Shown: one piece after another, positions 44,742 to 57,258 of the stretch
How positions within the stretch are numbered: position 1 is the stretch's first letter
Layout of the letters: each line of letters starts with the position of its first letter
Source: an uncultured Bacteroidales bacterium
Lineage (GTDB): Bacteria; Bacteroidota; Bacteroidia; Bacteroidales; UBA932
Assembly (NCBI GenBank): GCA_946187975.1
Contig: CAMHTE010000002.1
Span: 1 to 57,258, forward strand
Length of the DNA: 57,258 nt
Direction of reading: 5' to 3'
Made by a program: the position numbers and the translations under genes
The notes under the pieces: generated by a model
Told to the model about the DNA's origin: nothing
Databases searched by the model: none
What the model saw: the letters and a program-made list of their open reading frames with translations, nothing else

Positions 44742-45371
44742 ATGAAGAGAATTCTTATCACACTCGCAATCCTGGTGTCATCTGCCAGCTTTGCTTTCGC
44801 CCAGTACGGACCCGGAATGCTTATCGGAGGCGGTTTTTATGCCGCAAAGCAGAAATCCGAGGCCGGTGGCAATACACAGTCCTGCAGCGGACCTGGTTTT
44901 TACCTTGCCGGAGGAATGACAAGCAACCTTACCAGAGGTATCGACTATACCATGGAGTTCTTCTACGAGACCTACACCCTCGACACCAGCACCAATGCGT
45001 ACGACGGTTCCCAAACGGAATCCAATATAGGTTACGACATTAAGCTGATGCTTAACTTCCCTGCATCCGATTCCATGGCTCTGCTTCCGTATTTCGGTGT
45101 CGCGTATATGTATGGCCTGAGATCCACTGCGACTACGACCACTGGAGGCGTGAAAACGACCGTCGACTGCTACGATTCCGATAAGATGGCCGGCGTCAAT
45201 TACCAGAGGATGGACATGTTCCTTCTTGCCGGAGCCGCTCTCAACATCGGACCCTCGCTCCGTGTGGACGTAGGTGCCTGGTTCGGTATGTGGAACCGTA
45301 TCACCAATGTAAAGGGCACTAAGACCACGGACGGCACCAACCTCCGTCTCGGCGTCTACTACATGTTCTAG
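44742..45371 (+). CDS. Small outer membrane beta-barrel protein
   Basis: 209 residues from the ATG at 44742, which follows the promoter and gives the signal peptide MKRILITLAILVSSASFAFA. Alternating hydrophobic strands (GMLIGGGFYAAKQ, YDIKLMLNFPASDSMALLPY, RMDMFLLAGAALNIGPSLRV) end in LRLGVYYMF, with the terminal Phe of an outer membrane barrel; eight strands is plausible. Function unknown. Copy C of the palindromic unit begins one base after its stop. Confidence 0.85.
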   Translation: MKRILITLAILVSSASFAFAQYGPGMLIGGGFYAAKQKSEAGGNTQSCSGPGFYLAGGMTSNLTRGIDYTMEFFYETYTLDTSTNAYDGSQTESNIGYDIKLMLNFPASDSMALLPYFGVAYMYGLRSTATTTTGGVKTTVDCYDSDKMAGVNYQRMDMFLLAGAALNIGPSLRVDVGAWFGMWNRITNVKGTKTTDGTNLRLGVYYMF

Positions 45372-45372
45372 A

Positions 45373-45567
45373 AGCGCTGCGCCGGACCCCCGCTTTGCCG
45401 GAGGCTCCGCTTGCGCTCCCTGAAATGAGCGTCCGCTAAAGATCGCGCTTCGTCGGACCCCCGTCGTTTGCTGCAATTCCGTTTGCAAAAACGCCCCTTT
45501 TTGCAAACAAACCTTTCGAAAAAGACAATCCGTTCGCAAAAATGGCCTTTTTTGCGAACGGATTTCG
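45373..45567 (+). repeat. Composite palindromic repeat unit, copy C
   Basis: About 195 bp between the beta-barrel stop and tRNA-Arg. From left to right: GCCGGAGGCTCCG, the 44-bp core (45410-45453), CGGA, GCTGCAATTCCG, hairpin 2 (45481-45508, GTTTGCAAAAA with TTTTTGCAAAC), a spacer, and hairpin 1 (45529-45562, TCCGTTCGCAAAAA with TTTTTTGCGAACGGA). GTTTGC at 45481 and GTTCGC at 45532 are 51 bases apart. Relative to copy B the flanks and hairpins are reverse-complemented but the core is not. Confidence 0.9.
45410..45453 (+). repeat. 44-bp core segment, copy C
   Basis: Begins CTTGCGCTCCCTGAAA and ends ATCGCGCTTCGT; 40 of 44 positions match 41711-41754. Contains the small hairpin AGCG-TC-CGCT. 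Flanked by CTCCG and CGGA. Confidence 0.88.
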
Positions 45568-45574
45568 TTTGTTG

Positions 45575-45648
45575 TGATCCCGGCGCGATTCGAACGCGCG
45601 ACCCACAGCTTAGAAGGCTGTTGCTCTATCCAACTGAGCTACGGGACC
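45575..45648 (-). tRNA. tRNA-Arg (anticodon TCT)
   Basis: On the minus strand a 74-nt cloverleaf: acceptor GGTCCCG pairs with CGGGATC (one G-U), D arm AGCTCAGTTGGATAGAGC, anticodon stem ACAGC/GCTGT with loop CTTCTAA (anticodon TCT, reading AGA/AGG), and T arm GCGCGTTCGAATCGCGC. CCA is not encoded. Its 3' end lies 12 bases from hairpin 1 of repeat copy C, which may act as its terminator. Confidence 0.97.
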
Positions 45649-45660
45649 GGAAAAAGCGTG

Positions 45661-45668
45661 CAAATATA
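45661..45668 (-). promoter_or_regulatory. -7 promoter box TATATTTG for tRNA-Arg
   Basis: On the minus strand, 12 bases before the first tRNA base; it touches the stop codon of the upstream membrane-protein gene. Confidence 0.58.
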
Positions 45669-46664
45669 CTAATTATTCCGCTTTGCGTTTCGGTTTTTGA
45701 GGATTACGACGCGCATAATGTATGACCAGGCCCCCAGCACTATCACCAGCACGGCGTGCAGCTCGTGGCTCAGGGTAGCGAAGAGCAGGCCTATCTCGTT
45801 GCTTGCCCCGTAGAGCACGGAAAGCGTGGAACGTAGCAGGTAGTGGTATGCACCTATGCCCCCGGGAACGGGAATCGCGGATCCTATGTTTCCTATCGAC
45901 GCCACGAACAGTCCGTCTCCTGCGTTCAGGTGTGAGAGGTCCGGTATGGCCTTCAGCACGAAGTAGGTCATCAGGTAATACATGCCCCACACTCCCAGCG
46001 TGTTGAGCAGGAAGGGGAGTTTGTTGCGTATCCTTGCGAACGTGGCGAATCCCTCCAGGAAGCCGCGTATGGTCTCGTCCATCTTGGCGAAGAAGCGGCT
46101 GCGCTCTTTAAGCCGGCGCACGGCCAAAAAGAAAGCCACCACTGCCAGCACCAGCGCAAGTATGATCAACAGGAAAAGGGCCCTGTCCGTAAGCGGGTGC
46201 CAGATATTGTCGATGAAGAATCCTCCGAACCTGCCCCATCCCAGGAACAGCGCCGCAAAGAAGATGACGAATACCACGGCTATGTCCCAGGCCCTCTCCA
46301 TGAGTATGGTACCGAAGACCTTCTGGAAGGGGAGTTTGGGGGAGGTGAGCATTGCGCAGCGAAGGAATTCTCCCGAAGTGGGGATGGCAATGCTGCAGAG
46401 GGCGCCTATGTTGGTAACGTCCCAAACGCGTCCGTAGTGGATGTCGGGGTCGAGGGGTCGGAGAAGCTGCTTCCAGCGCATGGCGCGGAAGATAAGTGCG
46501 CAGTACGATGCCGCAAAGAAACAGGCGATACAGAACCAGTTGGTAGCCCTAAGCCCCTCCATGAACACCTGCCAGTTCACTCCGCGGCAGGCGAAATACA
46601 CCAGCACTCCCGCCAGGATAAGCGAGAGCGTGTATTTCAGAACGTTACCCAACTTTTTGTTCAC
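45669..46664 (-). CDS. Lysylphosphatidylglycerol synthase-like flippase-type membrane protein (UPF0104/YbhN)
   Basis: 331 residues from a GTG at 46664 (opening NKKLGNVLKYTLSLILAG); a TTG nine bases upstream lies in the promoter box. About eight hydrophobic helices. Family motifs: MRWKQLLRPLD, TSGEFLRCAML and SAIPVPGGIGAYHYLLRSTL. The family is the membrane region of MprF-like proteins without a synthase domain, thought to move lipids or lipid-linked sugars. Transcribed divergently from the PfkB kinase. Confidence 0.88.
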   Translation of the reverse strand: MNKKLGNVLKYTLSLILAGVLVYFACRGVNWQVFMEGLRATNWFCIACFFAASYCALIFRAMRWKQLLRPLDPDIHYGRVWDVTNIGALCSIAIPTSGEFLRCAMLTSPKLPFQKVFGTILMERAWDIAVVFVIFFAALFLGWGRFGGFFIDNIWHPLTDRALFLLIILALVLAVVAFFLAVRRLKERSRFFAKMDETIRGFLEGFATFARIRNKLPFLLNTLGVWGMYYLMTYFVLKAIPDLSHLNAGDGLFVASIGNIGSAIPVPGGIGAYHYLLRSTLSVLYGASNEIGLLFATLSHELHAVLVIVLGAWSYIMRVVILKNRNAKRNN

Positions 46665-46670
46665 AGTATG

Positions 46671-46678
46671 CAAAGTTA
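46671..46678 (-). promoter_or_regulatory. -7 promoter box TAACTTTG directly before a GTG start
   Basis: On the minus strand, six bases before the GTG at 46664, implying a near-leaderless mRNA. The divergent box at 46701 is 22 bases away. Confidence 0.58.
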
Positions 46679-46700
46679 ACGATTATCCGATAATATTTCC

Positions 46701-46708
46701 TATTTTTG
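46701..46708 (+). promoter_or_regulatory. -7 promoter box TATTTTTG for the PfkB kinase gene
   Basis: Matches TAnnTTTG, 17 bases before the ATG at 46726. Confidence 0.6.
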
Positions 46709-46725
46709 TTAGTCAATAGTACGCC

Positions 46726-47724
46726 ATGAAGTCGATACTCGGAATAGGAAACGCACTTACGGATATTCTGGCAATCCTGCCGGACGATTCCCTGCTTAAG
46801 GAATACCATCTGCCCCTCGGAAGCATGCAGCACGTGGATATGGAAACGGGCGACCGTATCTGGTCCGCACTCAAGAAGGTGGGGGTGAAATATGTTCCGG
46901 GAGGCTCGGCGGCCAACACCATCACCTGCACCTCCATCTTCGGAATGCCCTCCGGCTACATAGGCAAGATAGGCGACGACGAGTTGGGGCAGCTTTTCCG
47001 CAGCACCATGGAGCAGTACGGAGTGCGCACCACCATGCTCCACAGCGACAAATCGTCCGGACGCTGCATGGTATTCATCACCGGCGCCAACGCCGAGAGG
47101 ACTTTCGCCGACTACATGGGAGCCGCCCTCGAGATGGGTCCTGAGGACCTCAAGCCGGAGTACTTCGAGGGCTACGATTACTTCCATATCGAGGGCTATC
47201 TGGTTCAGAACCAGGACCTTATCGCCAAGGCCGTGCAGATGGCCCGCGAGGCCGGCTGCATCATCTCCATCGACATGGCTTCGTACAACGTGGTGGAGAG
47301 TAACGACGCCTTCCTGCATAATCTCATCGACAGATACGTGGACATAGTCTTCGCCAACGAGTCCGAGTGCCGCGCCTTTACCAAGAAGGACGATCCGGTC
47401 GAGTCGTTGCGTGAGCTTGCAACCCATTGCGAGATAGCCGCACTCAAGGTCGGCAAGGACGGAAGCTGGGTAAAGAGCCGCGACGAGGAGATTTACATCC
47501 CCGCCTGGCCGGCCACTCCCATTGACGGAACCGGCGCCGGCGACACCTATGCCGCAGGCTTCCTCTATGCCCATTCGCTCGGTCTGCCCCTCAAGGTGTG
47601 CGGCGAGGTCGGGTCCATCATAGCCGCCAAGGTGGTTGAGGTGGTGGGAACCAAGATAGACGTTCCCCGCTGGAGGACCGCCAAACTGGAGATACGCGAA
47701 CTGATAGAGAAGGCAAATGCTTAA
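46726..47724 (+). CDS. PfkB family carbohydrate/nucleoside kinase, adenosine kinase-like
   Basis: 332 residues. Ribokinase fold: VPGGSAANTITCTSIFG near the N terminus, the PfkB signature PIDGTGAGDTYAAGFLYAHS with catalytic Asp273, and GSIIAAKVVEVVGTKI at the end. Bacteroidota proteins of this type are usually labelled adenosine kinase, but substrate specificity is not readable. Overlaps the next gene by eight bases. Confidence 0.9.
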   Translation: MKSILGIGNALTDILAILPDDSLLKEYHLPLGSMQHVDMETGDRIWSALKKVGVKYVPGGSAANTITCTSIFGMPSGYIGKIGDDELGQLFRSTMEQYGVRTTMLHSDKSSGRCMVFITGANAERTFADYMGAALEMGPEDLKPEYFEGYDYFHIEGYLVQNQDLIAKAVQMAREAGCIISIDMASYNVVESNDAFLHNLIDRYVDIVFANESECRAFTKKDDPVESLRELATHCEIAALKVGKDGSWVKSRDEEIYIPAWPATPIDGTGAGDTYAAGFLYAHSLGLPLKVCGEVGSIIAAKVVEVVGTKIDVPRWRTAKLEIRELIEKANA

Positions 47725-48121
47725 GCTTTTCCATAGCAGGATACCCACTTCGATAGTCCCCCTTGCGGAGTTCCGCAGGGTGACGGTCCTGCTGGATGCC
47801 ACCGCTCCCGACTTCGAGAAGGCCTGGAACGGTGCGTTGACTTTCTTCGGCAAGACCGGATCTGAGCTTACCGTGGTTCCCGTCGAGCGCAAGGGCCTCA
47901 TCCGTACCAGTCGCAAGACGGATGTGCTGATATCTTTGCTGCCCGTCCATGACTGGCGTTCCAGATATGTGGTATGCCGCAGCCAGGCTAAGTTCAAGAT
48001 TGGTCGCGGGCAGTTCGACAAGCCGGTTTTCGATCTTGTGGTGTCCGACCCTGAAGGCAGGCAGTTCCCTCAGTCGGAAGTGCTCGAAAAGATTTTTGAC
48101 ATTCTTCGCAAGCTCAAATGA
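47717..48121 (+). CDS. Conserved-looking small protein of unknown function
   Basis: 134 residues, no signal or membrane segment. Contains PLAEFRRVTVLLDATAPDFE, VPVERKGLIRTSRKTDVLIS and GRGQFDKPVFDLVVSDPEGR. It may belong to a Bacteroidota-specific uncharacterised family (DUF6913 is my best recollection, not verified). Both neighbours overlap it, so it is translated as part of the kinase operon. Confidence 0.78.
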   Translation: MLKLFHSRIPTSIVPLAEFRRVTVLLDATAPDFEKAWNGALTFFGKTGSELTVVPVERKGLIRTSRKTDVLISLLPVHDWRSRYVVCRSQAKFKIGRGQFDKPVFDLVVSDPEGRQFPQSEVLEKIFDILRKLK

Positions 48122-48591
48122 AGAGGCTTCTGATAGTGTTCCTGATTTCGATGGTGCCGCTGATAGAACTCCGCGGTGCGATTCCCTATGCCGTGGGTTT
48201 CGGGCTCCCTCTGGTGCCTTCTTGCATAGTGGCTGTTATCGGGAACATACTGCCGGTACCTTTTATCTTCCTCTTCGGCCGCCGTCTGCTGGAATGGGGG
48301 AAAGACCGCCGCTTTGTGGGCGGATTCTTCCGCTGGTGCCTTGAGAAAGGTGCCCGTGCCGGTGAGAAGCTCGGGAGCAAGTCGGGATGCGGGCTTTATG
48401 TGGCGCTGCTGCTTTTCGTTGGTATACCTCTGCCCGGGACGGGCGCCTGGTCCGGCACCCTCGCCGCCAGTATTCTCGATATGGATTTCCGCAAGAGCGT
48501 AATCTACGTCACACTCGGAGTCCTTCTTGCCGGTGCCATCATGCTGGCCGCCTCCCTCGGCGTCTTCGGCATCTTCTCCGCCTTAGCTTAG
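48118..48591 (+). CDS. Small multidrug export family membrane protein
   Basis: 157 residues, about four membrane segments. Matches the Sm_multidrug_ex family (PF06695): MVPLIELRGAIPYAVGFGLP and FVGIPLPGTGAWSGTLAASI. The transport role is only a family label. Ends five bases before the converging exonuclease III gene; no terminator hairpin is visible between them. Confidence 0.88.
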   Translation: MKRLLIVFLISMVPLIELRGAIPYAVGFGLPLVPSCIVAVIGNILPVPFIFLFGRRLLEWGKDRRFVGGFFRWCLEKGARAGEKLGSKSGCGLYVALLLFVGIPLPGTGAWSGTLAASILDMDFRKSVIYVTLGVLLAGAIMLAASLGVFGIFSALA

Positions 48592-48596
48592 TTTAT

Positions 48597-49361
48597 TCAG
48601 GCCCCCAGTACCAGCTCCACCGGGCAGTGGTCGGAGCCGAAGATTTCGTTGTGGATGTCGGCGGAAGCGATGCGCCCGGCAAGCCCGGAAGATACCAGGA
48701 AATAATCGATGCGCCACCCTACGTTGCGTTCGCGGGCGGCCATGCGGTAGCTCCACCAGGAGTATTTGGCCTCTCCGGGATGGAGCGCCCGCCAGCTGTC
48801 GGTGAATCCGGCCGCCAGGAGTTCCGTCATCTTGCCGCGTTCCTCGTCGGAGAAGCCTGCGTTGAAGTGGTTGGTATCGGGATTCTTGAGGTCTATCTCC
48901 TCGTGGGCCACGTTCATGTCGCCGCAGATAATAACGCCCTTGCGCTCTGCCAGACCGCTCACATAAGCGCGGAAGGCGTCCTCCCATCGCATGCGGTAAT
49001 CCAGGCGGCGCAATCCGTCCTGTGAGTTGGGCACATAGACGTCCACCAGATAAAAGTCCGGCATTTCGAGCGTAACTACACGGCCCTCGTGGTCGTGCTC
49101 GTCGACGCCTATTCCGTACGAAACGGACAAGGGGGTATGCCGGGTATAGATCGCGGTACCCGAGTAACCCTTTTTGTCGGCGTAGTTCCAGTATGAGGTA
49201 TAGCCGAGGAATTCCAGGTCTATCTGTCCCGCCTGAAGTTTTGTTTCCTGAAGGCAGAAGAAGTCGGCGTCCAGATCCGCGAAGATATCCGCGAACCCTT
49301 TGCCGGCCACAGCGCGGAGGCCGTTCACGTTCCAGCTTATGAACTTCAGCTTATTGTCCAT
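48597..49361 (-). CDS. xth: Exodeoxyribonuclease III
   Basis: 254 residues. EEP-fold AP endonuclease and 3'-5' exonuclease of base-excision repair. Motifs: [21 protein letters not shown] (metal Glu), [37 protein letters not shown] and GSDHCPVEL (catalytic Asp-His). Its start overlaps the cysS 3' end by 16 bases. Confidence 0.94.
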   Translation of the reverse strand: MDNKLKFISWNVNGLRAVAGKGFADIFADLDADFFCLQETKLQAGQIDLEFLGYTSYWNYADKKGYSGTAIYTRHTPLSVSYGIGVDEHDHEGRVVTLEMPDFYLVDVYVPNSQDGLRRLDYRMRWEDAFRAYVSGLAERKGVIICGDMNVAHEEIDLKNPDTNHFNAGFSDEERGKMTELLAAGFTDSWRALHPGEAKYSWWSYRMAARERNVGWRIDYFLVSSGLAGRIASADIHNEIFGSDHCPVELVLGA

Positions 49362-50872
49362 TCGGCCCCGTCCTTTGTGTCCTTGACCGTGATACCCAGG
49401 GCCTTGAGCGCGTCGCGTATGGCGTCGGAAGCGGCCCAGTCCTTTGCCTCCTTGGCCTTTGCGCGTTCCGCAAGAACCATATCCATCAGACCGCCTATTA
49501 CCTTTGAGGAAGCGCCGTCTCCGGCCTCTTCGTCGCGGAGGCCGAGTACTCCGAACACTATGTCGTCGAAAATCTGAACGAGCGTGGCAATGTCGCCCTC
49601 CGAGAGCTTCAACGAACCGGCCTTTGCAGAATTGATAACGCGCACGGCGTCAAATATGTGTCCGAGTGCAATGGGAGTATTCAGATCGTCGCAGAGGGCC
49701 TCGTAAATGCCGTCGAAGATGGCCTTCACCTCGGCGGATGTGGCCGGGCAATTGTCGGGAGCCACCGAATCGGAGAGTTCTCCGTAAGGCAGGGCAGGGG
49801 CCTTCTTCCCTGCCATCGCATACAGGTCCTTGGCCGCGGCCATCACCTTGCGGTAGGCCTTTTCGGAAGCCTGCAGGGCCTCGTTACCGAAGTCCAGCGT
49901 GCCGCGATAATGTGCCTGAAGGATGAAGAAGCGTACGGTCATCGGGGTGTAGGCCTGATCCAGCTTGGGATGGTCGCCCGCAAACAGCTGAGGCAGGGTG
50001 ATGAAGTTCCCGAGGCTCTTGCCCATCTTCTGGCCGCCTATGGTAATCATGTTGTTGTGTACCCAGTAGTGCACTCCCTGCGTGCCGCGCGAGGCCACGT
50101 TCTGGGCGATCTCACACTCGTGGTGGGGGAACATCAGGTCCATTCCGCCGCCGTGTATGTCGAACTCGTAACCGAGATACTTCTCTCCCATCACCGAGCA
50201 CTCCAGGTGCCAGCCGGGGAAGCCGTCGCTCCACGGGGACGGCCAGTGCATTATATGCTCGGGCTCCGCCTTTTTCCAGAGGGCGAAATCGTAGGGGGCA
50301 CGCTTATCGCTCTGCCCGTCAAGGCTCCGGGTTCCCTCGAGGGTATCGTCGAGATTGCGTCCGGACAGCACTCCGTAATGGTGTTCGGCATTGTATTTTG
50401 CAACGTCGAAATACACGCTACCGTTACTGATGTAGGCGTATCCGGTGCCCAAGATCTTCTTAACGGCCTCAATCTGCTCCACTATATGTCCCGATGCGCG
50501 CGGCTCTATGGAAGGCGGCGCCACGTTGAGCATGCGCATGGCCTCATGGTAGCGGAAGGTGTAGCTCTGCACCACCTCCATGGGCTCCAGCTGCTCCAGG
50601 CGGGCTTTCTTGGCTATCTTGTCCTCACCCTCGTCGGCATCATGCTCCAGGTGACCCACGTCGGTAATGTTGCGCACATAGCGCACCTTGTATCCGAGGT
50701 GTCTCAGGAGCTTGAATAGCACGTCGTAGGTCACTCCCGGACGGGCATGGCCGAGATGGGCGTCGCCATAGACTGTGGGCCCGCAGACATACATTCCAAC
50801 GTGCCCGGGATTGACGGGACGGAAGAGTTCCTTACTGCGGGAGAGGGTATTGGTGAGGTAGAGGTCGCGCAT
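49346..50872 (-). CDS. cysS: Cysteinyl-tRNA synthetase
   Basis: 508 residues. Class I synthetase: zinc/HIGH region [20 protein letters not shown] and the KMSKS-equivalent [13 protein letters not shown] (KMGKS here). [12 protein letters not shown] and [11 protein letters not shown] provide the remaining zinc ligands. Ends with a DALR anticodon-binding region. Six bases separate it from the upstream SIMPL gene. Confidence 0.96.
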   Translation of the reverse strand: MRDLYLTNTLSRSKELFRPVNPGHVGMYVCGPTVYGDAHLGHARPGVTYDVLFKLLRHLGYKVRYVRNITDVGHLEHDADEGEDKIAKKARLEQLEPMEVVQSYTFRYHEAMRMLNVAPPSIEPRASGHIVEQIEAVKKILGTGYAYISNGSVYFDVAKYNAEHHYGVLSGRNLDDTLEGTRSLDGQSDKRAPYDFALWKKAEPEHIMHWPSPWSDGFPGWHLECSVMGEKYLGYEFDIHGGGMDLMFPHHECEIAQNVASRGTQGVHYWVHNNMITIGGQKMGKSLGNFITLPQLFAGDHPKLDQAYTPMTVRFFILQAHYRGTLDFGNEALQASEKAYRKVMAAAKDLYAMAGKKAPALPYGELSDSVAPDNCPATSAEVKAIFDGIYEALCDDLNTPIALGHIFDAVRVINSAKAGSLKLSEGDIATLVQIFDDIVFGVLGLRDEEAGDGASSKVIGGLMDMVLAERAKAKEAKDWAASDAIRDALKALGITVKDTKDGAEWTIS

Positions 50873-50878
50873 GGGATA

Positions 50879-51583
50879 CTAATGCTTGAGGGCGTAGGTG
50901 ATGGTCGTAACGACGCGGAGTTTCTTGATCTGGGGGTTGTTGTCGTCCTTGCTGTTGATGCTGAACTGGCCCTGGTCGGCGGATACAATCTTCCCGAGAC
51001 GGCTGCCGGAATTCTTTGCGAACTGCGCAGCGGTAATCTTTGCATTGGCGATAGCCTCTTCCATCATCTTGGGCTTCATCTCCTGGAAGGAAACGAAGGA
51101 ATACGACACAGGATTGGAATAATCGTCGTTAATTATGGCTATGCCCTGCTTGAGGAGTTCCCCCTGACGGGAGATAATTCCACGCACCTTTTCCACATCG
51201 CGGGAATCGACCGTAATCACGGTCTTGATGCGGTAGCGGTAAGGGAGACGCTCGTTGCTCCATCGGTCGGCTTCCTTATCCGTGACGGCGGGCGTACCGA
51301 CTATAATCTCGGAATCTTCCACGCCGTAGCCGGAGAGGAACTTGTGTATCTTGTTCACTTTGGAAGAAGCATTCGCGTAAACGAGCTGAAGGTCATCGCC
51401 GGTTTCCACCGTAGTGATGGCCCAGGTCACCTGATCCGCAGGCACCTCGATTTCCGAGAGACCCTTGACCGTTACGCGCCTGTCCTTGTTGGTAAAGTTG
51501 TCGATGCCGGCCTTCAGCAGGAGCCCGAAGACCACGATTGCTGCGGCGATTACGGCCGCTTCGATTATGTGGGATGCTTTCAT
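50879..51583 (-). CDS. SIMPL domain-containing periplasmic/membrane-anchored protein
   Basis: 234 residues from the ATG at 51583; earlier in-frame codons lie upstream of the promoter. One N-terminal hydrophobic segment (IIEAAVIAAAIVVFGLLLKA), then a SIMPL domain (DUF541): RRVTVKGLSEIEVPADQVTW, SYSFVSFQEMKPKMMEEAIA, NAKITAAQFAKNSG. Family function is poorly defined; some members affect outer membrane or stress phenotypes. Confidence 0.87.
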   Translation of the reverse strand: MKASHIIEAAVIAAAIVVFGLLLKAGIDNFTNKDRRVTVKGLSEIEVPADQVTWAITTVETGDDLQLVYANASSKVNKIHKFLSGYGVEDSEIIVGTPAVTDKEADRWSNERLPYRYRIKTVITVDSRDVEKVRGIISRQGELLKQGIAIINDDYSNPVSYSFVSFQEMKPKMMEEAIANAKITAAQFAKNSGSRLGKIVSADQGQFSINSKDDNNPQIKKLRVVTTITYALKH

Positions 51584-51589
51584 ATCACA

Positions 51590-51597
51590 CAAAGTTA
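51590..51597 (-). promoter_or_regulatory. -7 promoter box TAACTTTG for the SIMPL-cysS-xth genes
   Basis: On the minus strand TAACTTTG, six bases before the ATG at 51583; another near-leaderless arrangement. It lies just downstream of the rpoC terminator. Confidence 0.6.
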
Positions 51598-51621
51598 GTT
51601 TTTTTTCGACAAAAATGCCAC

Positions 51622-51669
51622 CCCCAAAAAGAGAATGACCAGCCAATCCTGCGACTGACCGGTCATTCT
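51622..51669 (-). terminator. Intrinsic terminator after rpoC
   Basis: On the minus strand AGAATGACC (51669-51661) pairs with GGTCATTCT (51640-51632), a 9-bp stem with a 20-base loop that can extend, followed by CTTTTTGG. It lies 20 bases after the rpoC stop. Confidence 0.75.
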
Positions 51670-51688
51670 TGTGTTGGAGATTGAACGC

Positions 51689-55942
<4,254 letters not shown>

Positions 55943-55969
55943 ATTCTTGATTCGATTTTCCGTTATCAA

Positions 55970-57258
55970 TTAGTCCAGGGTAACCTTGAGTCCGAGTCCC
56001 CGCAGTTCGTGGAGGAGAACGTTGAGGGATTCGGGAATTCCTGCAGGCGGCATCGGGTCACCTTTGACGATGGCCTCGTATGTCTTGCTCCTGCCGGTTA
56101 CGTCGTCGGACTTGACCGTAAGGATTTCCTGAAGAGCGTTCGCAGCGCCGAAGGCCTCGAGGGCCCACACTTCCATTTCACCGAAACGCTGTCCACCGAA
56201 CTGGGCCTTACCGCCCAGAGGCTGCTGAGTGATGAGGGAGTAGGGACCTATGGAACGGGCGTGCATCTTGTCGTCCACCATGTGACCGAGCTTAATCATG
56301 TAGATTACACCTACGGTCGCAGGCTGGTCGAACCAGTCGCCGGTTCCGCCGTCGCGCAGACGGGTACGTCCGAAGCGGGGAACACCCGCCTTGTCGGTAT
56401 AGGAGCAGATCTCGTCGATGCTCGCACCGTCGAAAATCGGGGTGCTGAACTTGAGACCGAGCTCACTGCCCGCCCATCCGAGAACGGTTTCGTAGATCTG
56501 TCCGAGGTTCATTCGGGAAGGCACGCCCAGAGGGTTGAGGACAATGTCGACGGGAGTACCGTCCTCGAGGAAAGGCATATCCTCCCTGCGGACGATCTTT
56601 GCGACAATACCCTTATTTCCGTGGCGTCCTGCCATCTTGTCACCGACGGTGATCTTACGCTTCTTGGCTACGTATACCTTTGCGAGCTGCATTACTCCGT
56701 TGGGCAGTTCGTCACCGACCTTCATCTGGTCCATTTCGCGCTTGCAAATTGCCGCCTCGGCCTTGATGGCGATGCAGAAATTGTTGATAAGCTCGCGGAT
56801 CAGAGCATCGGAGGCCTTCTCGCCGGTCCATTTGTTGGAATTGACGTTCTGGTAGTCTATGCCCTTGAGGAGTTCTGCGGTGATCTTCTTGTCCTTGGGG
56901 ATAATTTCAACCCCGTAGAGGTCGAAGATGCCCGCGCTCTTCTTGTTCTTGGTAAGAACTGCGAGTTTCTGGAGGAATTCGGTGCGCAGCTTGGCTGCCT
57001 TCTGTTCGAACTCGGCCTGACGGATTTCCAGCCTGGCTTTCTGATCGGACTTGGCGCTCTTGCGTCCGCTCTCCTTAGAAACCTTTGCGTAAAGTGCGGT
57101 TTTCACCACCGTTCCGCTCAGCGAAGGATTGGCCTTGAGGGAGGCGTCCTTTACGTCGCCGGCCTTGTCACCGAAAATGGCCTTGAGGAGCTTCTCTTCC
57201 GGGGAAGGATCGCTCTCGCCCTTCGGGGTGATCTTACCGACCATGATGTCGCCCGGTT
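55970..57258 (-). CDS. rpoB: RNA polymerase subunit beta (C-terminal part; 5' end outside window)
   Basis: About 429 C-terminal codons; the frame is open to the window edge. Motifs include [93 protein letters not shown] and a C-terminal region that pairs with beta'. The Met at 57244 is internal. The TAA lies 27 bases before the rpoC ATG. Confidence 0.98.
   Translation of the reverse strand, partial: PGDIMVGKITPKGESDPSPEEKLLKAIFGDKAGDVKDASLKANPSLSGTVVKTALYAKVSKESGRKSAKSDQKARLEIRQAEFEQKAAKLRTEFLQKLAVLTKNKKSAGIFDLYGVEIIPKDKKITAELLKGIDYQNVNSNKWTGEKASDALIRELINNFCIAIKAEAAICKREMDQMKVGDELPNGVMQLAKVYVAKKRKITVGDKMAGRHGNKGIVAKIVRREDMPFLEDGTPVDIVLNPLGVPSRMNLGQIYETVLGWAGSELGLKFSTPIFDGASIDEICSYTDKAGVPRFGRTRLRDGGTGDWFDQPATVGVIYMIKLGHMVDDKMHARSIGPYSLITQQPLGGKAQFGGQRFGEMEVWALEAFGAANALQEILTVKSDDVTGRSKTYEAIVKGDPMPPAGIPESLNVLLHELRGLGLKVTLD

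Noticed and set aside
41596..45567. Possible CRISPR array or insertion sequence at the palindromic repeats
   Set aside because: Only two intergenic copies 3.6 kb apart, no regular spacers, no cas or transposase gene, no target-site duplication visible.
45468..45725. Small plus-strand frame across repeat copy C and the tRNA
   Set aside because: Made of translated hairpins and the reverse complement of tRNA-Arg; not a gene.

Overview
The window is a chromosomal segment of a GC-rich member of the Bacteroidota, most likely order Bacteroidales. The evidence is a SusC/SusD (RagA/RagB) pair, lipoproteins with G-x-C lipoboxes, the ATP synthase gene order D-C-B-E-F-H-A-G, an rseC-rnfBCDGEA cluster, weak or absent Shine-Dalgarno signals, and repeated TAnnTTTG promoter boxes. 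Family is not resolved (Rikenellaceae-like is a guess). I see no phage, plasmid, transposase or CRISPR; most of the window is housekeeping genes.

Layout. 1-3214: the 5' part of a leftward FAD oxidoreductase, divergent from a glycerophosphodiesterase and a lipoprotein that read into the ATP synthase genes. 3230-10627: complete F1Fo ATP synthase operon ending in a thiamine diphosphokinase. 10628-20453: a 284-bp structured leader, then SusC, SusD, a lipoprotein, a BACON-type lipoprotein and an M6 metalloprotease, best read as a peptide-uptake locus. 20525-28682: alaS, an LptF/LptG permease fused to methionyl-tRNA formyltransferase, two M23 envelope proteins, a MerR regulator and a Nif3-like protein. 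28689-36311: zinc-ribbon protein, dnaB, then rseC and rnfBCDGEA. 36350-39352: an envelope operon with a TM2 protein, a LolA-like protein, a YidD-like/TPR fusion and a related small membrane protein. 39370-41569: NfnA/NfnB-like flavoproteins. 41792-45371: an EEP-family lipoprotein and a FN3/GLUG lipoprotein, divergent from a small beta-barrel. 45575-51583: tRNA-Arg, a flippase-like membrane protein, a PfkB kinase, two small genes, exonuclease III, cysS and a SIMPL protein. 51689-57258: rpoC and the 3' part of rpoB.

Functional links. Rnf exchanges electrons between ferredoxin and NAD with ion pumping, the Nfn-like pair would connect ferredoxin and NADH to NADPH, and the ATP synthase uses the ion gradient; this suits an anaerobic fermenter. 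The peptide locus would supply substrate.

The most unusual signal is a palindromic repeat family present three times. Each copy has two hairpins set exactly 51 nt apart. One copy lies in frame inside atpG and adds about 30 residues to the gamma subunit. The other two lie between convergent genes and belong to a larger unit of about 190 bp. Within that unit a 44-bp core is inverted relative to its collinear flanks between the two copies. The permease-Fmt fusion and the YidD/TPR fusion are the other notable points.
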